A stretch of DNA of 64,000 nucleotides, taken from Nannochloris sp. 'desiccata'. Lineage: Eukaryota; Chlorophyta; Trebouxiophyceae; Chlorellales; Chlorellaceae. The stretch is taken from NCBI GenBank assembly GCA_019044685.2, contig JAGTXX020000006.1:1259501-1323500 (forward strand), in the 5' to 3' direction. Every line of letters starts with the position of its first letter. The stretch's first letter is position 1. Shown here in pieces: positions 63,276 through 64,000 of the stretch. Position numbers and translations under genes: made by a program. A model generated the notes under the pieces. It had not been told where the DNA came from and searched no databases. It worked only from the letters and a program-made list of their open reading frames with translations.

Positions 63276-64000
63276 ATGGCAGCTACAGCGAAGGTAAATT
63301 TAGTAGGGCTTACTAAAAGACATTGCTTTGATCACGTCAAGTAGTCCATTGGACTGCTTGAGGGTGTTATTATGTTGTTGGAAACACAATTTTCTTGCAC
63401 ATCCGCGAAGGCATGTGCACGCCCAGCTAGAATTCTTACCTTAACAGCTCGCAGGAATTCAACCACACCAATGGCAGCTCAGAAGGAAATAGTGGTGACT
63501 GGAGTTGGCTTGATTCGCCCTCATCTTAAAAAATTGAAGGCGTATACACCCATCGAGCCATTTGAAGTGCTCTCTAAAAAACTAGGCAAGAGCCCCAAGG
63601 ACATTGTCAAGCTTGATGCAAATGAAAATCCATATGGACCACCCCCTGAAGTATTGGAAGCTCTAGGCAATATGCAATTTCCCAATATCTATCCCGACCC
63701 GGAGACCCGTGCCCTGCGCAAAGCTTTGGCTGACTGGCAAGACGTCCCAATGGAACACCTTTTGGTACGTTCTTTGCTTTGTATTGATAGAGATCACAAA
63801 CTGTGAATATTGACAAGTGGATCAGATTCCCCTGAATATGCTCAAATTTTCTAATCACAATTTGGATTTTTGAATTGCTTTTTTCCCGCAGGTGGGCTGT
63901 GGTGCTGATGAATTAATTGATTTATTAATGCGCTGCGTCCTAGAACCCGGTGACAAAATTGTCGATTGCCCTCCTACTTTTACAATGTACGTCTTTGATG
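63276..64000 (+). CDS. HISC: Histidinol-phosphate aminotransferase, 5' part
   Basis: PLP enzyme of histidine biosynthesis, plastid in plants and algae. Partial: exons 63276..63293, 63411..63764 and 63892 to beyond the window end. All joins are phase 0. The leader [20 protein letters not shown] is a plausible transit peptide. The domain starts [17 protein letters not shown], then [13 protein letters not shown] (substrate-binding Asn-Glu-Asn), [15 protein letters not shown] and the spliced [20 protein letters not shown]; the last bases give [10 protein letters not shown]. The PLP lysine lies outside. The window end truncates the gene; it is not broken. Confidence 0.92.

Overview
This window is nuclear DNA of a photosynthetic eukaryote, most likely a green alga (Chlorophyta, perhaps Trebouxiophyceae). 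Most genes carry short GT-AG introns of about 50-190 nt, and the base composition is AT-leaning. Many products are plastid or green-lineage types: tandem-Cpn10 CPN20, a PsbP-like lumen protein with a twin-arginine leader, beta-amylase, plastid-type PRPP synthetase and histidinol-phosphate aminotransferase. Arginine deiminase is known from some green algae. TGTAA, the usual green-algal polyadenylation signal, lies 30-140 nt behind many stop codons. The class-level placement is inference.

Layout. 1-16.3 kb: XPF/RAD1 nuclease, a Vps3/Vps39-like tethering subunit, a plastid EF-hand membrane protein, Rab7, a GH31 glycosidase, an unknown plastid membrane protein, the splicing factor SPF27/BCAS2 and a calcineurin-B-like protein. 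16.6-27.1 kb: Mpv17 family, a ubiquitin-fold protein, a YebC/TACO1 factor, a TPR protein, a Sec14 protein, NAD(P)HX epimerase, CPN20, an EEF1AKMT1-like methyltransferase and an ARF GTPase. 27.3-39.5 kb: an XRCC4-like NHEJ protein, an LRR/hydrolase fusion, a 68-aa membrane protein, EMG1, a large low-complexity protein, a secreted fibronectin-III protein and PRPP synthetase. 39.8-56.4 kb: a TCAIM-like protein, an unknown protein, beta-amylase, organellar bS21, an Hsp110, a phosphoglycerate-mutase-like protein, a small protein with a LIN37-like motif, an SDR-MDR fusion, cyclin H, an EndoG-type nuclease and a PsbP-like protein. 56.6-64 kb: an intron-containing tRNA-Pro(UGG), arginine deiminase, an SCC4/MAU2-like protein, a probable F-box protein and the 5' part of HisC, which runs off the window.

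These are mostly unrelated housekeeping genes packed closely on both strands. There is no operon logic, and I see no mobile element, virus insertion or CRISPR array. Exon structures were built by hand from splice motifs, reading phase and remembered family alignments. No transcript data or searches were available. I did not find a clearly new biological system. The most unusual items are an EEF1AKMT1-like protein without the DPPY/F catalytic motif, an LRR/alpha-beta-hydrolase fusion with a plastid-like leader, an SDR-MDR double reductase, and a small gene whose start codon appears to be split by an intron.
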